The notes under the pieces: model-generated | The model's database searches: none | Seen by the model: only the letters and a program-made list of their open reading frames with translations | Told to the model about the DNA's origin: nothing | NCBI RefSeq assembly: GCF_020379485.1 | Contig: NC_063436.1 | Location: 24,302,423-24,366,422, forward strand | DNA from: Brassica napus | Taxonomy: Eukaryota; Streptophyta; Magnoliopsida; Brassicales; Brassicaceae | Direction of reading: 5' to 3' | Length of the DNA: 64,000 bases | Made by a program: the position numbers and the translations under genes | Part shown: positions 11,772-24,353 of the stretch, piece by piece | Position numbering within the stretch: the first letter of the stretch is position 1 | How the letters are laid out: every line of letters begins with the position of its first letter

Positions 11772-14700
11772 ATGGGAGACATAATACCAGCTTCAACGAA
11801 GCTTAAAGATGGCGGACCTTCCTCCTTTAAATGTCCTATGCTAAATTCGACAAACTACACTGTATGGGCAATCAGGATCAAGGTCTTCCTTAAATTACAT
11901 AAAGTTTGGGATGTTATTGAAACAGAGTCTGATGACTCTGAGAAGAACAACGTGGCGATAGCAGTGCTCTTCCAATCCATACCCGAAACGCTTATATTAC
12001 AGGTGGGAGACTTAGACACCGCAAAGAAGATTTGGGAAGCAGTGAAATCAAGACACATGGGGGCAGAAAGAGTTCGCGAAGCTCGACTTCAAACTCTCAT
12101 GTCAGAGTTCGATAGGTTAAGAATGAAAGATGATGAGAAAATAGATGATTTTGTGGGAAGGATAGCAGAAATCTCGTCTAAATCAGCCGCTCTTGGAGAA
12201 ACCGTTGAAGAAACAAAATTAGTAAAGAAATTTCTTTCAAGTCTTCCCCGGAGAAAATACATACACATCGTAGCCTCTTTGGAACAGGTTCTTGACCTCA
12301 AGACTACAAGCTTTGAGGAGATTATCGGACGTATTAAGACGTTTGAAGAACGTGTGTCTATGGAAGAAGAAGAAGCACCAGACAATCAAAAACTTATGTA
12401 CGCAAACTCAGATGCTCTTTCTACGAACCAAGACTCAAATGGTTCTTATCGTGGTCGTGGACGTGGAGGAAGGTACTACAACAGAGGTAGAGGAAGAGGT
12501 CGATACAATGGAGGATATAATGGACGTCACAATGATCGATACTACAGCGACATCGACCTATCCAAGATTACGTGTTTCCGCTGTGATAAGACCGGGCATT
12601 ATGCGTCTACATGTCCTGATCGTTTGTTGAAATTACAAGAAGCAACAGAGATTAAAGAGAAGGAGACTGATACAACAGAGGCAGAAGAGCTAATGGTACA
12701 CGAAGTCGTTTACTTGAATGAAAAGAATGTCAAACCAAGAGATCTCGAGAGCGATTCTGATAATGTTTGGTACTTAGACAACGGCGCAAGTAACCACATG
12801 ACCGGAAACAGGAGTTACTTCAAGACCATGAATGAATCAATCACAGGAAAGGTGCGATTTGGAGACGACTCTCGTATAGATATAAAGGGAAAAGGATCAA
12901 TCCTGTTCTGTAGCAAGGATGGAACAAAGAAGGTACTAGCAGACGTCTACTACATACCGGACCTGAGGAGCAATATAATCAGTCTAGGCCAAGCCACAGA
13001 ATCCGGCTGTGAAGTAAAGATGAGGAAGGATTACCTTACATTGTGTGATAAAGATGGAAAGCTCATAGCTAAAGCAAAGAGGTCTAGAAATCGATTTTAT
13101 AAAGTTCTTATAAATATTATTGATCCGGTGTGTCTGCAGGCTACGGTTTTGACTGAATCTACTCGATGGCATGCACGCCTTGGTCACATAGGAAAGGAAG
13201 CTATGAAGAAGATGATCAAGAAGGACTTAGTTTACGGGATACCTAACGTTGAGGTAGAAAAGGATACTTGTACATCATGTATGCTTGGGAAACAAGCAAG
13301 GCTTCCATTTCCACAAGCAAGCGCTTATCGAGCTGAGAAGATACTAGACTTGGTTCATGGGGACCTATGTGGTCCCATATCACCTCAAACCCCGTCTGCT
13401 AAGAGGTATATTTTCGTGCTTATAGACGACTGTTCTCGTTACATGTGGTCGATCCTTCTAAAGGAGAAAGGAGAAGCGTTTGAGAAATTCAAGATTTTTA
13501 AAGCAGTGGTAGAGAAGGAAACAGGAACCACTATCAAGACGTTTAGGACTGATCATGGAGGAGAGTTCATCTCGAGTGAATTTAATCTATACTGTGAGAC
13601 CGCAGGTATTGTAAGGCATCTAACAGCTCCTTACTCTCCACAACAAAACGGAGTGGTGGAGCGACGCAACAGGACTCTAATGGGAATGACTAGAAGCATA
13701 CTAAAGGCGATGGAATGTCCTAATTATCTTTGGGGTGAGGCTGTGCGGCATAGTACCTACCTTATCAACCGAGGAGCAACACGAGTACTTGAGTCTAAAA
13801 CTCCATATGAAGCGCTAAAGGAAAAAAAACCAACAGTTAATCACTTAAGAATATTTGGGTGCATATGCTACGCTAAAGTTGAAGGTCCATACCTCAAGAA
13901 GCTTGACAATCGCTCTCGTATGCTTGTTCACCTCGGGACAGAACCAGGCTCAAAAGCCTATAGGTTATACGATCCTAGCACTCGAAGGATAATAGTAAGC
14001 AGAGACGTAGTCTTTGACGAAACCAAGATGTGGAACTGGAAACACAGCTCAGAAGAGACTGGAGGCAGCTTCAATATTATTCATGATATGTTTGGAAACA
14101 GAGGAATAAAAGAAGTCGAGATAGAAGGGACAGACAGCAGCAATGCTATTGTTGTAAGTGATCAAAGTGCAGAAACTCCGAATCTTGAAGCAGATGAGGA
14201 TCAAGATGAGGATGAAGATGGAGAATCTGCACTTAGAAGGTCCACAAGAGACAGAAGAAGACCAGCCTACCTAGACGATTATATACTCCTAGCTGAGCTT
14301 GATGGTGAGCGTCTTCTTCTTACTATGAATGATGAACCTTGGGACTACAATGACGCAAAGGGTAAGAAGGTATGGTGTGATGCGTGTGATGATGAGATTG
14401 CTTCGATTATTAAGAACAAAACTTGGGAGCTTGTTGATCTTCCCATTGGAGCAAAAGCTATTGGCTTAAAATGGGTGTTCAAGGTTAAGAGAAACTCAGA
14501 TGGTAGTATTAACAAATACAAAGCTAGACTAGTGGCGAAAGGTTACATACAGAGGCATGGGATTGACTTCGACGAAGTCTTTGCTCCGGTAGCTCGCATT
14601 GAAACAGTGAGGTTTCTAGTAGCATTGGCGGCTTCAAGAGGTTGGCAGATTCAACATTTAGACGTGAAAACGGCGTTTCTTCATGGTGACTTAAAGGAGG

Positions 14701-15896
14701 AGGTATTTGTCAGTCAACCACAAGGTTATGAGCTTAAGGGACAAGAAGGCAAGGTATACAAGTTGAGAAAGGCGCTCTATGGCTTACGACAAGCACCGCG
14801 TGCGTGGAATGAGAAACTTAATAGTGTGCTTGGGAGTTTAGGCTTCTTGAAGTGTTCTAAAGAGCCTGCACTTTACCAGAAGATGGAGAAAGAACACGCC
14901 CTTCTAGTAGCCGTCTATGTGGACGATTTACTGATAACTGGTACAAGTCTGGAGCTCATAAACGAGTTCAAAAATGGAATGGCAGAGAACTTTGAGATGA
15001 GCGATCTTGGTAAACTCACGTTCTATCTAGGTATTGAGGTGGATCAACGTCAAGATGGAATTACTATGAGACAGGAGAGGTATGCCATGAAGATACTATC
15101 TGAGTCTGGGATGAAAGACTGCAATTCAGTACATGTGCCGATGGATCCAGGCTTGAGTTTGTCTAAGTCAGTAGAAGAACAGAGTGTGAACGAGAAGGAA
15201 TACAGGCGGAACATAGGTTGCCTCAGGTACTTGCTACACACGCGACCAGATCTTTCTTATGTTGTTGGAGTTTTGAGCAGGTATATGCAATCGTCTAAGA
15301 TATCTCATGAAGCTGCATTGAAGGTTGTGTTGCGTTATCTGCAAGGAACATTGACGTATGGTCTCAATTTTAAATGTTCAAGCAATGAAGGAATCGTAGG
15401 ATACAGTGATGCATCTCACAATGTTGATGAAGATGACGGAAGAAGTACGAGTGGTCATGTGTTCTACTACGCTGAATGTCCGATAACATGGAGCTCACAT
15501 AAACAAGAAACAGTGGCTCTGTCCTCTTGCGAAGCTGAGTTTATGGCAGCTACTGATGCAGCTAAGCAAGCCATTTGGCTTAAGGATCTTTTGGGAGAAA
15601 TAACAGGAGCAGAAGGTATGAAGGTGCCGATCATGATTGATAACAAATCGGCCATAGCGCTGACCAAGAACCCAGTGTTTCACGGCCGCAGTAAACACAT
15701 TCATCGTCGCTATCATTTCATTCGTGAATGTGTTGATAGTGAGTTGATAGAAGTACATCACATTGCCGGAGTTAGGCAAAGAGCAGATATATTAACCAAA
15801 GCGTTAGGGAAGCTGAAGTTCAAGGAAATGAGAGAGATCATAGGAGTTGAAGATGTATCAAGCTTAAGGGGGAGATTGTTGGATAAGCTTGAATAA
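11772..15896 (+). CDS. Ty1/copia gag-pol polyprotein, 1374 aa, open
   Basis: One frame encodes all retrotransposon proteins in copia order. Gag (residues about 1-300) has an arginine/glycine-rich patch and a CCHC zinc knuckle, [14 protein letters not shown] (about 268-281). The aspartic protease site is [11 protein letters not shown] (about 332-342). The integrase region begins near HGDLCGP (about 527), with DHGGEF and [14 protein letters not shown] following. Reverse transcriptase spans about 890-1130, with [13 protein letters not shown] and the catalytic YVDD near 1047. RNase H is C-terminal, with SSCEAEF near 1255. The start codon lies 24 bp after the primer-binding site. The stop lies 20 bp inside the 3' LTR, so the last residues are LTR-encoded. 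No stop or frameshift is seen. Confidence 0.97.
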   Translation: MGDIIPASTKLKDGGPSSFKCPMLNSTNYTVWAIRIKVFLKLHKVWDVIETESDDSEKNNVAIAVLFQSIPETLILQVGDLDTAKKIWEAVKSRHMGAERVREARLQTLMSEFDRLRMKDDEKIDDFVGRIAEISSKSAALGETVEETKLVKKFLSSLPRRKYIHIVASLEQVLDLKTTSFEEIIGRIKTFEERVSMEEEEAPDNQKLMYANSDALSTNQDSNGSYRGRGRGGRYYNRGRGRGRYNGGYNGRHNDRYYSDIDLSKITCFRCDKTGHYASTCPDRLLKLQEATEIKEKETDTTEAEELMVHEVVYLNEKNVKPRDLESDSDNVWYLDNGASNHMTGNRSYFKTMNESITGKVRFGDDSRIDIKGKGSILFCSKDGTKKVLADVYYIPDLRSNIISLGQATESGCEVKMRKDYLTLCDKDGKLIAKAKRSRNRFYKVLINIIDPVCLQATVLTESTRWHARLGHIGKEAMKKMIKKDLVYGIPNVEVEKDTCTSCMLGKQARLPFPQASAYRAEKILDLVHGDLCGPISPQTPSAKRYIFVLIDDCSRYMWSILLKEKGEAFEKFKIFKAVVEKETGTTIKTFRTDHGGEFISSEFNLYCETAGIVRHLTAPYSPQQNGVVERRNRTLMGMTRSILKAMECPNYLWGEAVRHSTYLINRGATRVLESKTPYEALKEKKPTVNHLRIFGCICYAKVEGPYLKKLDNRSRMLVHLGTEPGSKAYRLYDPSTRRIIVSRDVVFDETKMWNWKHSSEETGGSFNIIHDMFGNRGIKEVEIEGTDSSNAIVVSDQSAETPNLEADEDQDEDEDGESALRRSTRDRRRPAYLDDYILLAELDGERLLLTMNDEPWDYNDAKGKKVWCDACDDEIASIIKNKTWELVDLPIGAKAIGLKWVFKVKRNSDGSINKYKARLVAKGYIQRHGIDFDEVFAPVARIETVRFLVALAASRGWQIQHLDVKTAFLHGDLKEEVFVSQPQGYELKGQEGKVYKLRKALYGLRQAPRAWNEKLNSVLGSLGFLKCSKEPALYQKMEKEHALLVAVYVDDLLITGTSLELINEFKNGMAENFEMSDLGKLTFYLGIEVDQRQDGITMRQERYAMKILSESGMKDCNSVHVPMDPGLSLSKSVEEQSVNEKEYRRNIGCLRYLLHTRPDLSYVVGVLSRYMQSSKISHEAALKVVLRYLQGTLTYGLNFKCSSNEGIVGYSDASHNVDEDDGRSTSGHVFYYAECPITWSSHKQETVALSSCEAEFMAATDAAKQAIWLKDLLGEITGAEGMKVPIMIDNKSAIALTKNPVFHGRSKHIHRRYHFIRECVDSELIEVHHIAGVRQRADILTKALGKLKFKEMREIIGVEDVSSLRGRLLDKLE
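15863..15876 (+). other. Polypurine tract
   Basis: Purine-rich stretch containing AAGGGGGAGAT directly before the 3' LTR, the expected plus-strand priming site. It lies inside the coding frame. Confidence 0.85.
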
Positions 15897-16152
15897 CTTA
15901 GGGAATAAGTTAACTATTTCTTACCGAGATATGGATTAAGAAATAGATAAGTCCTTGATATTTAGGAGTTATCTAAATATCATATGTTTAGGAGGATTAG
16001 GACTTTGCGATTTATATAAATAGAGATGTCGAGGTGTGGCATCCTAGTGTGAGTTGTGAGCTTTAGTTTTGAGAGGATTTTCTAAGGCATTGAGATATTA
16101 ATAAGAGAGCAAATTCTTATTGATCTTGTTTGAGTTATACATTGATTCTACA
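15877..16152 (+). repeat. 3' LTR of copia element
   Basis: 276 bp, reading as identical to the 5' LTR. It contains the stop codon of the polyprotein (15894-15896). Confidence 0.97.
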
Positions 16153-16772
16153 TATGTTACCAAAATTCATTTATCTTTTCAGTCACATATCCATAAAGAG
16201 CTATAAGATGAATTGTGTTTAAACTGGGATAGTGAAAAGATGGATAACTTGCTGAAAAGTAATTTGTGATATCAATTATGAAATCATCGTAGGATTATTA
16301 AACAAGTCTTTCGAGATAGGGTGGATCCAGATGCCTAGAAAGAGCATCTGGCACACGAGAGGGGAGGCATACATGGGCGTTACATATCCGTTTTGATTCT
16401 TCCCTTTTCTTGTTCATCAATTTTCTTTGAATTTCCATGTAAAATAGAGTTACAATTTTTGATATACTAATCCTTTTTTTCTCTTGATTGTTTTTGTGCA
16501 GTGATATGGTATGGTAAAGAGGGGAGGAATAACAACGGATTTTAGATTCCGTTTTCTAATGACGTTCACAGTTACCTTGTCTCCAAGACGACTCAAATCA
16601 AGGTACGTCTATAGAGATAAAGATAACTATTTATATTGTAATTATCTATAGTTATCTTTATCTCTAATTTATGTCCTTATCTCCTCTATAACTTCTACTT
16701 GTGTTAATGTGTATCAGTTTCATTCTTGTTTGTGCTTTCGTTTTCTAAACAAATCATACTTTCCATTTTATT

Positions 16773-19700
16773 TTTTTTATTTTTATTTTTTTTGCTGAAA
16801 TTTTAAATTGATTATCAACAAAGAAAAAAAAAGTTACAGGCAACATAGGTTTATGCTTTCAAACATGAACACAATCAGTAGAGAGAATTTTAAAACTGGA
16901 GCTTAATTGGCTACGTGGTGCGTCCCATCCAACACTGCATCATATCACTGTAGAAAGATGGCCGCCGGTGACGCAGGGAAGAGATCCTATTCTTGATGAG
17001 CTTGTCAATGATACGAACCATGTGAGCAGCACTCTGTGGGTGGCCTTGGTGCCGACGACTATTCCTCTCCCTCCACAAGCTGTATATCGTGGTCTGGAAA
17101 GCAAGTTTTAGGAGACAGGTCTTGATCTCCTTGCGACGAGAAGAAAGAAGAGATGCGATGGTGATAGACCAGTCAGGGTTCACATGAGACCCTAGGAGGT
17201 ACCCCACCAGATCAATCCAGACCGTGAAAGAGTAGGGACACGCAAAGAACAAGTGATCTCGAGTTTCATCTGGTTCTCCGCATAGAAGGCATGCCTGGAT
17301 GCATCCCCAGGCCCTACTTCTGGCTCCCGTGGACAATCTATCCTTGAGTGCCAGCCAAGTAATGAAAGAGAACCGAGGGATGGCCTGTGGGAACCATACA
17401 ATCTTGCTCCAAGCTACGGTAGGATGCTGCATTCGAATCTGCTCCCATGTTTTGACACTTGAGAAACACGGCTTGTACTCGTCCTCCCCATGACGCCACA
17501 CATACCGATCATCGCCTGCAGTGTCCACCGGAGCTGGAATTAAAGTGATGGTGGCTATCATCGCCCGTAGGTGACAACCACGACATCGACGAAAATTCCA
17601 TTGACCAGCAGACGCTGCTCTTGAGACCGTTGCATAGCGAGGTATACCGAGGACCTGAGACCAGAGTCACCTGTAATATTTAGTAAGCGCCCTGCAGTAG
17701 ACCAATTATCAAACCAGAACAGAGTAGAGTTGCCATTGCCGATCTCGGAGCGGAGGAAAGTAGCTGCCTGGTCCCGTAACTTCAGTAGTTTGCGCCAGAT
17801 CCACGAACCTGCGTATTTGTCGCTAACATCCCAGAAGCTATGCGACCGCAACAGGTAAGCTTTTGTCCATGCTACCCACAGCGATCCTGAGTTCGTAAGG
17901 AGTCTCCATATCAAGCTTAGAGCAAATACACGAGACGTATCACGTAATCGTCGGATACCCAAGCCCCCCTCTTCCTTGGGCTTGCATACCTCTTCCCAAG
18001 CAACCTTTGTCTTCGTGTGCGTGTTCGGGGTTCCAGACCAAAGAAACGCACCACACAACCCTTCAATTGTTTCCATACAACTCGCTGGGAGCCGAAATAC
18101 GGAGCACCAGAAATTCGTGATACTACCTATGACGGTCTTAATAAGTTGGAGACGACCCGCATATGAGAGAGAACGGCTGGACCAAGAAAGGAGACGAGTA
18201 CGGATCTGATCAACCAGCGGCTCGTAATCTGTTTTAGTCATTGTTTTGGTGGTGAGAGGAAGTCCCAAGTATCTCACTGGAAGCGATTCAGTAGGGATGC
18301 CAAGCCGGTTAACCTCCTCCTTGAAGTCTTGGCTAATACGTCCTGCCATGAAGATGGATGATTTTGCTGGGTTTATCAGTAGACCAGAGAGACTCCCAAA
18401 CGCAGAGAGAACATCAAAGACGCCCCTAAGCGATGAAACTGCACCATCAGTGAAAATCATTAGGTCATCTGCAAAGCTTAAGTGAGTTAAATTTACTTCA
18501 CTACAAGAAGGGTGGAACCCGATACTCCCTGATTGAGCTGCATTATTGAGCATACGAGACAGCACGTTGATTGCTATAACAAAGAGGTAGGGAGAGAGAG
18601 CACATCCCTGTCTCAGCCCCCGCTCACTTCCAAAGAAACCCTCAAGCTCACCATTCACTGCGACAGAGAATGTAGCAGTGGAGAGGCAGGTATGGATCCA
18701 TTGAACGAACATGTCAGGGATACCCATGGCACTAAGAGCATCAGTGATAAAAGACCATCGCACCGAATCAAAAGCTTTTGAGATGTCAAGTTTGAGGACA
18801 CTCCTTGCCATGATCGAGGTCTTGTGATAATCCTTCACAAGTTCCGTCGCAAGTAGGACATTCTCAAGCAGTAGCCGACCCTTAACGAAAGCACATTGGT
18901 TAGGTTCTATTAGTTCCGGAAGCAGAACTTTTAGCCTGTTTGCTAAGACTTTCGAGATCACTTTGTACAAGATATTACAGCAGCTGATGGGTCGATAGTC
19001 TGTGATCTGTTTTGCATCGTCATGTTTTGGTATAAGTGTGAGAATGGTTGCATTGACACCCCTAGGTAGGAGGCCATACATGAAGAAAGACTGAACCGCC
19101 GTAACAAAATCATCTTTGATGATAGGCCATGAAGCTCGGTAGAACTCCGCCGGAAAACCATCAGGACCAGGCGCTTTGTTGGACGGCATCGAGAATAGCA
19201 CATTTCTGATTTCAGCCTCAGATATGGGATGTGTGAGCAGCTGAGCAGTGTGATCCGGGCATCGATAGTCTAAGAGCTCTGACAGTACAAGACCAGGGAC
19301 GGTGTCGACAGGAGTTGTGGCTTGTTTCAGGAAATTCTCAAAGTGAGTAGCAGCCGTCATTTTTATCATGTGAATATCAGTGATCGTTTCCCCCGAGGGT
19401 AAGAGGAGCTGTCTGATCATGTTAAAAGATGTTCTGCTCTGAACAATCCTGAAAAAGAAGAGGGTGTTTTGATCGCCATGCTTGAGCCAGGTAATACGAG
19501 ATTTCTGACGAAGAAAGCTCTCCTCAATCTCTGCCCAGTGATTCCAAGTGGTTGTGGCTACAGCGAGTTCCTCAAACGTAGTAGTACATGGTTGTTGAAG
19601 AGCAGCCTTCTGCTTGTCACACAATACATCAAGAGCTTCCTTTGAGCGCTGGGGGATGTTCCCAAATTTATTCTTATTGAGTCTTCGCAGAATTGGTTTC

Positions 19701-20728
19701 AACAACTTCAGCTTGCGGTGAAAACGGTACAGGGCAGAAGTGGAATGGAAGAGGGCCTCAGTAGACTCCCAGACCGTAGAAACTGAATCCATAAAGTCCG
19801 GGTGGTCAGCTAGGAAGTTAAAGAACTTAAACGGACGTTTGTTCCCAGGCGGAGGTGTTTCCAGTCGAATCCAGCAGCGAACATGATCAGAGACGCCTGA
19901 GGGCTCAAAACTAGTATAAGAATGTGGATATTTATCTAGCCAGTTTTCATTCACTAGGACACGGTCCAGCTTCTTTGCGATCGGGTTCACAGGCCTCTTG
20001 TTAGTCCAAGTAAATGTAGGACCAGTTGCAGCGAGATCAGTGAGATTGCACGTTGTTACCGCCGACTGGAAGTCATGCATTCCCCTCTGAGACGCGCTTG
20101 ATATAGTACCTAGAGAGTGCTCCGATGAAGCCAGGGTTTCATTAAAGTCGCCCATTACAATCCAAGGAGCTCCAGTAGAGGCGTAATACGTTCTAATGTT
20201 GGCTAACTCCTCCCAAAGACGCTGGCGTTGCGATGCAAAGTTCGAAGCGTACACACAAGAGCAGATAAATTGTTCCCCTGTATCCGAAGTGACCCCAACT
20301 GTGATACATTGGTCACTCTTATACAAGAGCATAACTGATACAGTAGTATCCCAGCAGACCCAAATCTTGCCAAGACGATGGTGGTCATAATTGGTAATGA
20401 AATTCCAGTTAGGTAGAGCAGAGTTAAGAATCGAAATACTGTTGCTCTCTTGAACACGAGTTTCAACGAGGCAACCAAAGGACGGATGAGCAGATTGAAT
20501 CCAAGAACGAAGAGCCGTATGTTTGCGCATTTTGTTGAAGCCCCGGGTATTCCACGCAAAAATAGATATCATCGCATCAGTGCCTCCGTGAGGAGGCGTG
20601 ATTAGTTTGTTTGTTCTTGGCCCCTTTAGATTGATCCTTTTGTTTCCCAACGCTTGTGTTTGGGTGACTCTTCTGAGACTTCTTGGTCTTTCCTGACTTC
20701 TGCTTCTCTAACTGTTTTAAAGAAGAAA
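16773..20728 (-). mobile_element. 5'-truncated LINE (L1-type), about 3.96 kb
   Basis: Lies between 15-bp target duplications ACTTTCCATTTTATT (16758-16772 and 20729-20743). A T-rich tract at the low-coordinate end is its poly(A) tail read on the other strand. Only the ORF2 region is present; no ORF1 lies before it, so reverse transcription probably stopped early. It occupies intron 2 of the SCD6-like pseudogene, in antisense orientation. Confidence 0.9.
16911..20650 (-). pseudogene. LINE ORF2: endonuclease, reverse transcriptase, zf-RVT; frameshifted
   Basis: The frame from 20650 runs 1030 codons to 17558. It carries an APE-type endonuclease (FAWNTRGFNK, MGDFNE, SDHVRCW), then reverse transcriptase (SNKAPGPDGFPAEFY, LTLIPKHDD, DYRPISCCN, LKLDISKAFDSV, GLRQGCALSPYLF, catalytic FADD). 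The zf-RVT region (CLLCGEPDETRDHLFFACPY) is in another frame, 17561-16911. A small indel near 17560-17580 therefore breaks what was one long protein. No RNase H domain is seen. The product would have nicked target DNA and primed reverse transcription there. With no ORF1 and a broken ORF2 the element is dead. Confidence 0.9.
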
Positions 20729-21545
20729 ACTTTCCATTTTATTATGTGCCGTCAACTTTTGAAGAAAATAATAGTCACTCTTCCATCGAGCTTTAGGAGT
20801 TGTGGTTATCATTACGGTTATGGTAGCTTAGCAAGAGAAGCTACGATCAGTAAAATTCTCCTGATACCATGAAACCACCACTCCCACTAATGTCCTCATA
20901 GTACGTTCATAACGGTGCAAAGACACGCCAGAAAGTTCCATTATTAATATCCAGCAAACCACAAGCTGCTACTACAGATGATTCTGATGCTGAGGGACCT
21001 GTCGATGATGGATCACAGATCGCTCTACCACAATATTTCGGTTCAGATTTCTACCATGATCCTTGTTTTATGCCTTGTGATGAGCGAAATCATCATCAAG
21101 CTCCTACAAACACTACCTCCAAGCTGGTGTTTGCTCCTAAATTTTTCTTTACCACTTTTTTGCCGGGAATATATTCATATCACACACTCTCTTTTACATT
21201 ACATGATGTCACTTTAATACAGAGAGCATCGCACTAATTTTACTTGTTTTTTTTTCTTCTTTCTAGATGGATGAAGGATTCAATTTTGAGACATTGACTG
21301 AGAACATCATCATGCATTACGGGTTATGGGGTAATCTTCAAGGAAGCAACAAAAATAATAAAGGGCATCCTAATACTATTGATGGATCTTTTTACCGGAT
21401 TTCGCACAATCCAATTGATCCTATCGGAAGACCTTGCAATGCGTTTGGCCCTACCGAGCGACCCTTCCCACACCTTCCCTCTAGTCATGAACTGGCAGAT
21501 TTGTGCTTTGTGTTAAAATGGTATCGCTGTGGCACATATCATTGA

Positions 21546-22927
21546 CGAGTTCATGTGTGATTTTGTCTCATGAATTTTTTTCTTCTAGAGAATGTTGTTT
21601 CTGTTAGTGCAGATGAGGCTACAAAAAAAACAAGTGCAGAAAGTAAAACACACAAAATTTATTAATGGGGTTCGTTTCCTACATCTCCGGGACCTCGTCC
21701 ATATTTCACTGAATTAGAACAAGAAGTAACCTACAATTGTTATATGGTACAACACACACTAGTGTTTACATTCTTTTCTAAGTAAGTACTTTATGAAGAT
21801 AGGAACCAAACACACATGCATAGATCACTATCTGGCTCACCGAAGCTCTCTGTTTTCTACAGATGCAATCTTCACAGACCACCACAATGAAACTGCATGT
21901 GCTAAACTCCACCTTGAGTCTAAATCTTCCACATTTCAGAAATACTTCACCTAAGTACGTCACCACCAACGCACACAAGTGACACAAAACGCTTGATCCC
22001 CCAAGCATACACGAAGTTCACCACGAGTTACACACGATGGCTAATTTTACCACACAAAGCGTCAACTCTAACGTCACCAAACTAAGTCCACATCAGACTC
22101 CATCAAAACTACTTCACATTGCTTCAACACCAAGCAATAACAAACACCAAAGAAACTTCTCTCTCTTCTCTAAGGTCTGGTTTTCTGATAAGGCACGTCC
22201 TTCCTTATATATCAGACCAGAACTTGTTTTCCACGTCTTGAACTTGCTCTTCAAGTTTCTAAATACTCTTTAAGCAAAATTCCTTTTCCATTTAAGCAAT
22301 TTTCCTTTTCTTGTAAAGGTAAACCTTCTCTCCAAACAAAATCTTTTTGCTTAATGGAAAACGCTATTTTGTCTTGAAGCACACATTTCTTTCCTTTTTC
22401 ACGCTTAGAAAGCCAATGCACATCACAAAACCCGTACTCCAGTATAGCCCAGTACTACCGATCCTGTTCGTGAACTGGTACAAGTCATATTTCTGTAGAA
22501 ACACTTAAATTCTACGAGAATACGTAGCAAAATCATGTTTATCTAATTATCCATGTACATATGTATATTTAAACCATAGTATATTTACTTATATAAGTAA
22601 AGAAGGAGAGAGCCGGTACGTAGAGAAACAGAAAGAAACAATCAGACGAAGAGCGCAAGAACATGATGCCCTTGAATAGAATATTTTATACGTTGCAGAA
22701 AATGTAAATCTAAATCGGATAGAGAAACATTACAAATCATGTTTATCTTTTAAGGAAATATAACATATATTTCAATTTCTTCTTTCCTATATATCAGCTT
22801 AGAAAATCCTTATATTTCAAATTTGACAATACTGCAAACAAGAAGCGAGGTACAGGAGGAGAAAAAAAACCCTAACCAGACTTAAAGACTCTTCGTCTTT
22901 CTTAAATTTCACTTTAGTTTGGTCGGA
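21546..22927. other. Spacer between the SCD6-like copies and the sister gene's promoter
   Basis: No gene is recognised. The stretch at about 21600-22450 does not resemble either SCD6-like copy and may be an old insertion such as an LTR remnant, but I could not fix its ends. The last few hundred bases before 22928 are presumably the promoter and 5' UTR of the intact SCD6-like gene. Confidence 0.4.
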
Positions 22928-24353
22928 ATGATGGCGACAGATAATTTCCAGCGTATCTCGTCATTGTCATCATCTTTACGGAAACCACAGCCACAAAATC
23001 CACATCCCGTCGATTACATTGGAAGCTTTATGACACTGGTCTCTAAATACGGTTTACGATACCAAGGCTTTCTCTATCATCTCAATCACGATGAAAAGAC
23101 TCTATGTCTTATAAACGGTACGATCTGAAACCGATCTGTTTGAGATTTAAATAACCTGATATGTAGTTTTCGTTTAGTTTACAGAGAATATTTCGATGAA
23201 GTAATTGTTTTTTTTTTAATGTTGTTTTGATGTTTGTGCAGTGATATGTTACGGCACGGAGGGCAGGAACCTTATCGGGTTTCATATTCCACCTTCTTAT
23301 GAACTTTATAGTTACATTGTTTTCACCACAACTCAGATAAAGGCAAGTATGTGCGTTAACTTATGTACGTATCATCAATTTAATATTCTTTCTAATTTGA
23401 TGCTTTCTTGGCTAAACTCGTTCCTCATTTTTTTGGTAATTCATTTTTGCAGAATGTAGTAGTTGATTCTCCAGCGAGCTTAGCACGAGGACTAGGTAGT
23501 AAGATTTATCGTCCCCCAAAACCACCACTCCCATATGTATACTCGTCATACAATCAAGACGGTGCTAAGATACGCCAAAAAGTTCCATTATTAATTTCCA
23601 ATGAAAAGCTCAGCAAAACGGAAGCTATTTATGATTATGATGCTTCTTTAAGTATGGGATCAGTCAATGATGGATTACAAATTGCTTGTAAACCTCTTGC
23701 TTTACAGCAATATCCCGGTTCAAATTACTATGATCCTTGGTTGAACCATCTTTACCAACCTGTGCCTTGGGCTCCACTATATCAAGATCCTGCATATGCT
23801 GCACCGTCATCGATTGCTTCTCAAAGTTTCTTTACCACTTATCCATCTGTTCCATTTTCTCTTGGGCAGGTAATATATATCATCATTCTCTCTTTGTTAC
23901 ATATATCTGCATTTTATTATGTATGTCACTTTACTTGCTTTGTTTTGGTTATAGGGTAATGGAGGGTTTGATTTTGAAGCATTGACTGAGAACTTCGAGC
24001 CGTACAAGCTATGGGGTCCTGAAGAAGACAACAAGCAAGAAGATCAAACTTCTTATACTGTTGATGGATCTTCTTATCAGAACGAGACATGGAATTATCA
24101 AGGAAACAACAAGCAAGAAGATCAAGGTGCTTATAGTGATGATGGATCTTCTTATCTGAACGAGATTTTGAATTATCTAGTAAACAACAATCAAGAAGAT
24201 CAAACTGCTTATACTATTGATGAATCTTCTTACATGAACTCGCGCAAGCCGTTTGATCCTATCGGGATACCTTGGAATCCGTTTGGCCCTATCGAGCGAT
24301 CCTTCTCATATCTTCCCTCTAGTCATGAACTGGCAGATTTGGGATTTGTGTAA
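22928..24353 (+). CDS. SCD6/LSM14-like (DCP5-related) protein, 368 aa
   Basis: Exons 22928-23117, 23242-23342, 23453-23869 and 23955-24353 give 1107 nt. The second intron uses a GC donor (AAG|GCAAGT); the others are GT-AG. An LSM14-type Sm-like domain covers about residues 20-97 (VDYIGSF, YQGFLYHLN, ICYGTEGR). A proline- and tyrosine-rich middle follows, then an FDF-type motif GFDFEALTENFEPYKLWG. The C-terminal part has three imperfect repeats of about 26 residues containing QEDQ...GSSY, then a tail ending SSHELADLGFV. LSM14/DCP5 proteins join mRNA decapping and translational repression in P-bodies. No C-terminal RGG region is visible, so this is a shorter divergent relative matching Arabidopsis At4g19360 by position. 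The start could be either of two adjacent ATGs (22928, 22931). Confidence 0.85.

Larger units (their letters stand above)
11458..16152 (+). mobile_element. Complete Ty1/copia LTR retrotransposon
   Basis: 4,695 bp, bounded by 276-bp LTRs (11458-11733 and 15877-16152) and 5-bp target duplications TATGT (11453-11457 and 16153-16157). Each LTR starts TG and ends CA. The two LTRs read as identical along their whole length, which implies a very recent insertion. The primer-binding site, polypurine tract and one uninterrupted gag-pol frame are present, so it could be autonomous. It sits in intron 1 of the SCD6-like pseudogene, in the same orientation. Confidence 0.97.
11193..21545 (+). pseudogene. 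SCD6/LSM14-like pseudogene split by two retroelements
   Basis: First copy of a tandem pair; the intact sister is at 22928-24353. Exon 1 (11193-11370) keeps YIGSF, then loses frame: GVLCHLDSQDSTLGLRNG, the rest of the Sm-like domain, continues in another frame. Exon 2 (16502-16602, VIWYGKEGRN) has a stop at 16543-16545. A degenerate exon 3 begins near 20768 and matches the sister's proline-rich part. The last exon (about 21267-21545) keeps an FDF-like motif (GFNFETLTEN) and the tail SSHELADL. Intron 1 holds the copia element and intron 2 the truncated LINE. Splice sites are partly preserved. Intact relatives act in mRNA decapping and P-bodies; this copy cannot make the full protein. By position it matches Arabidopsis At4g19360 (SCD6-like). 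Confidence 0.85.

Noticed and set aside
17976..20390. Plus-strand frames of 60-90 codons inside the truncated LINE (and likewise in the full LINE and copia)
   Set aside because: They are antisense shadows of the ORF2 and gag-pol frames.
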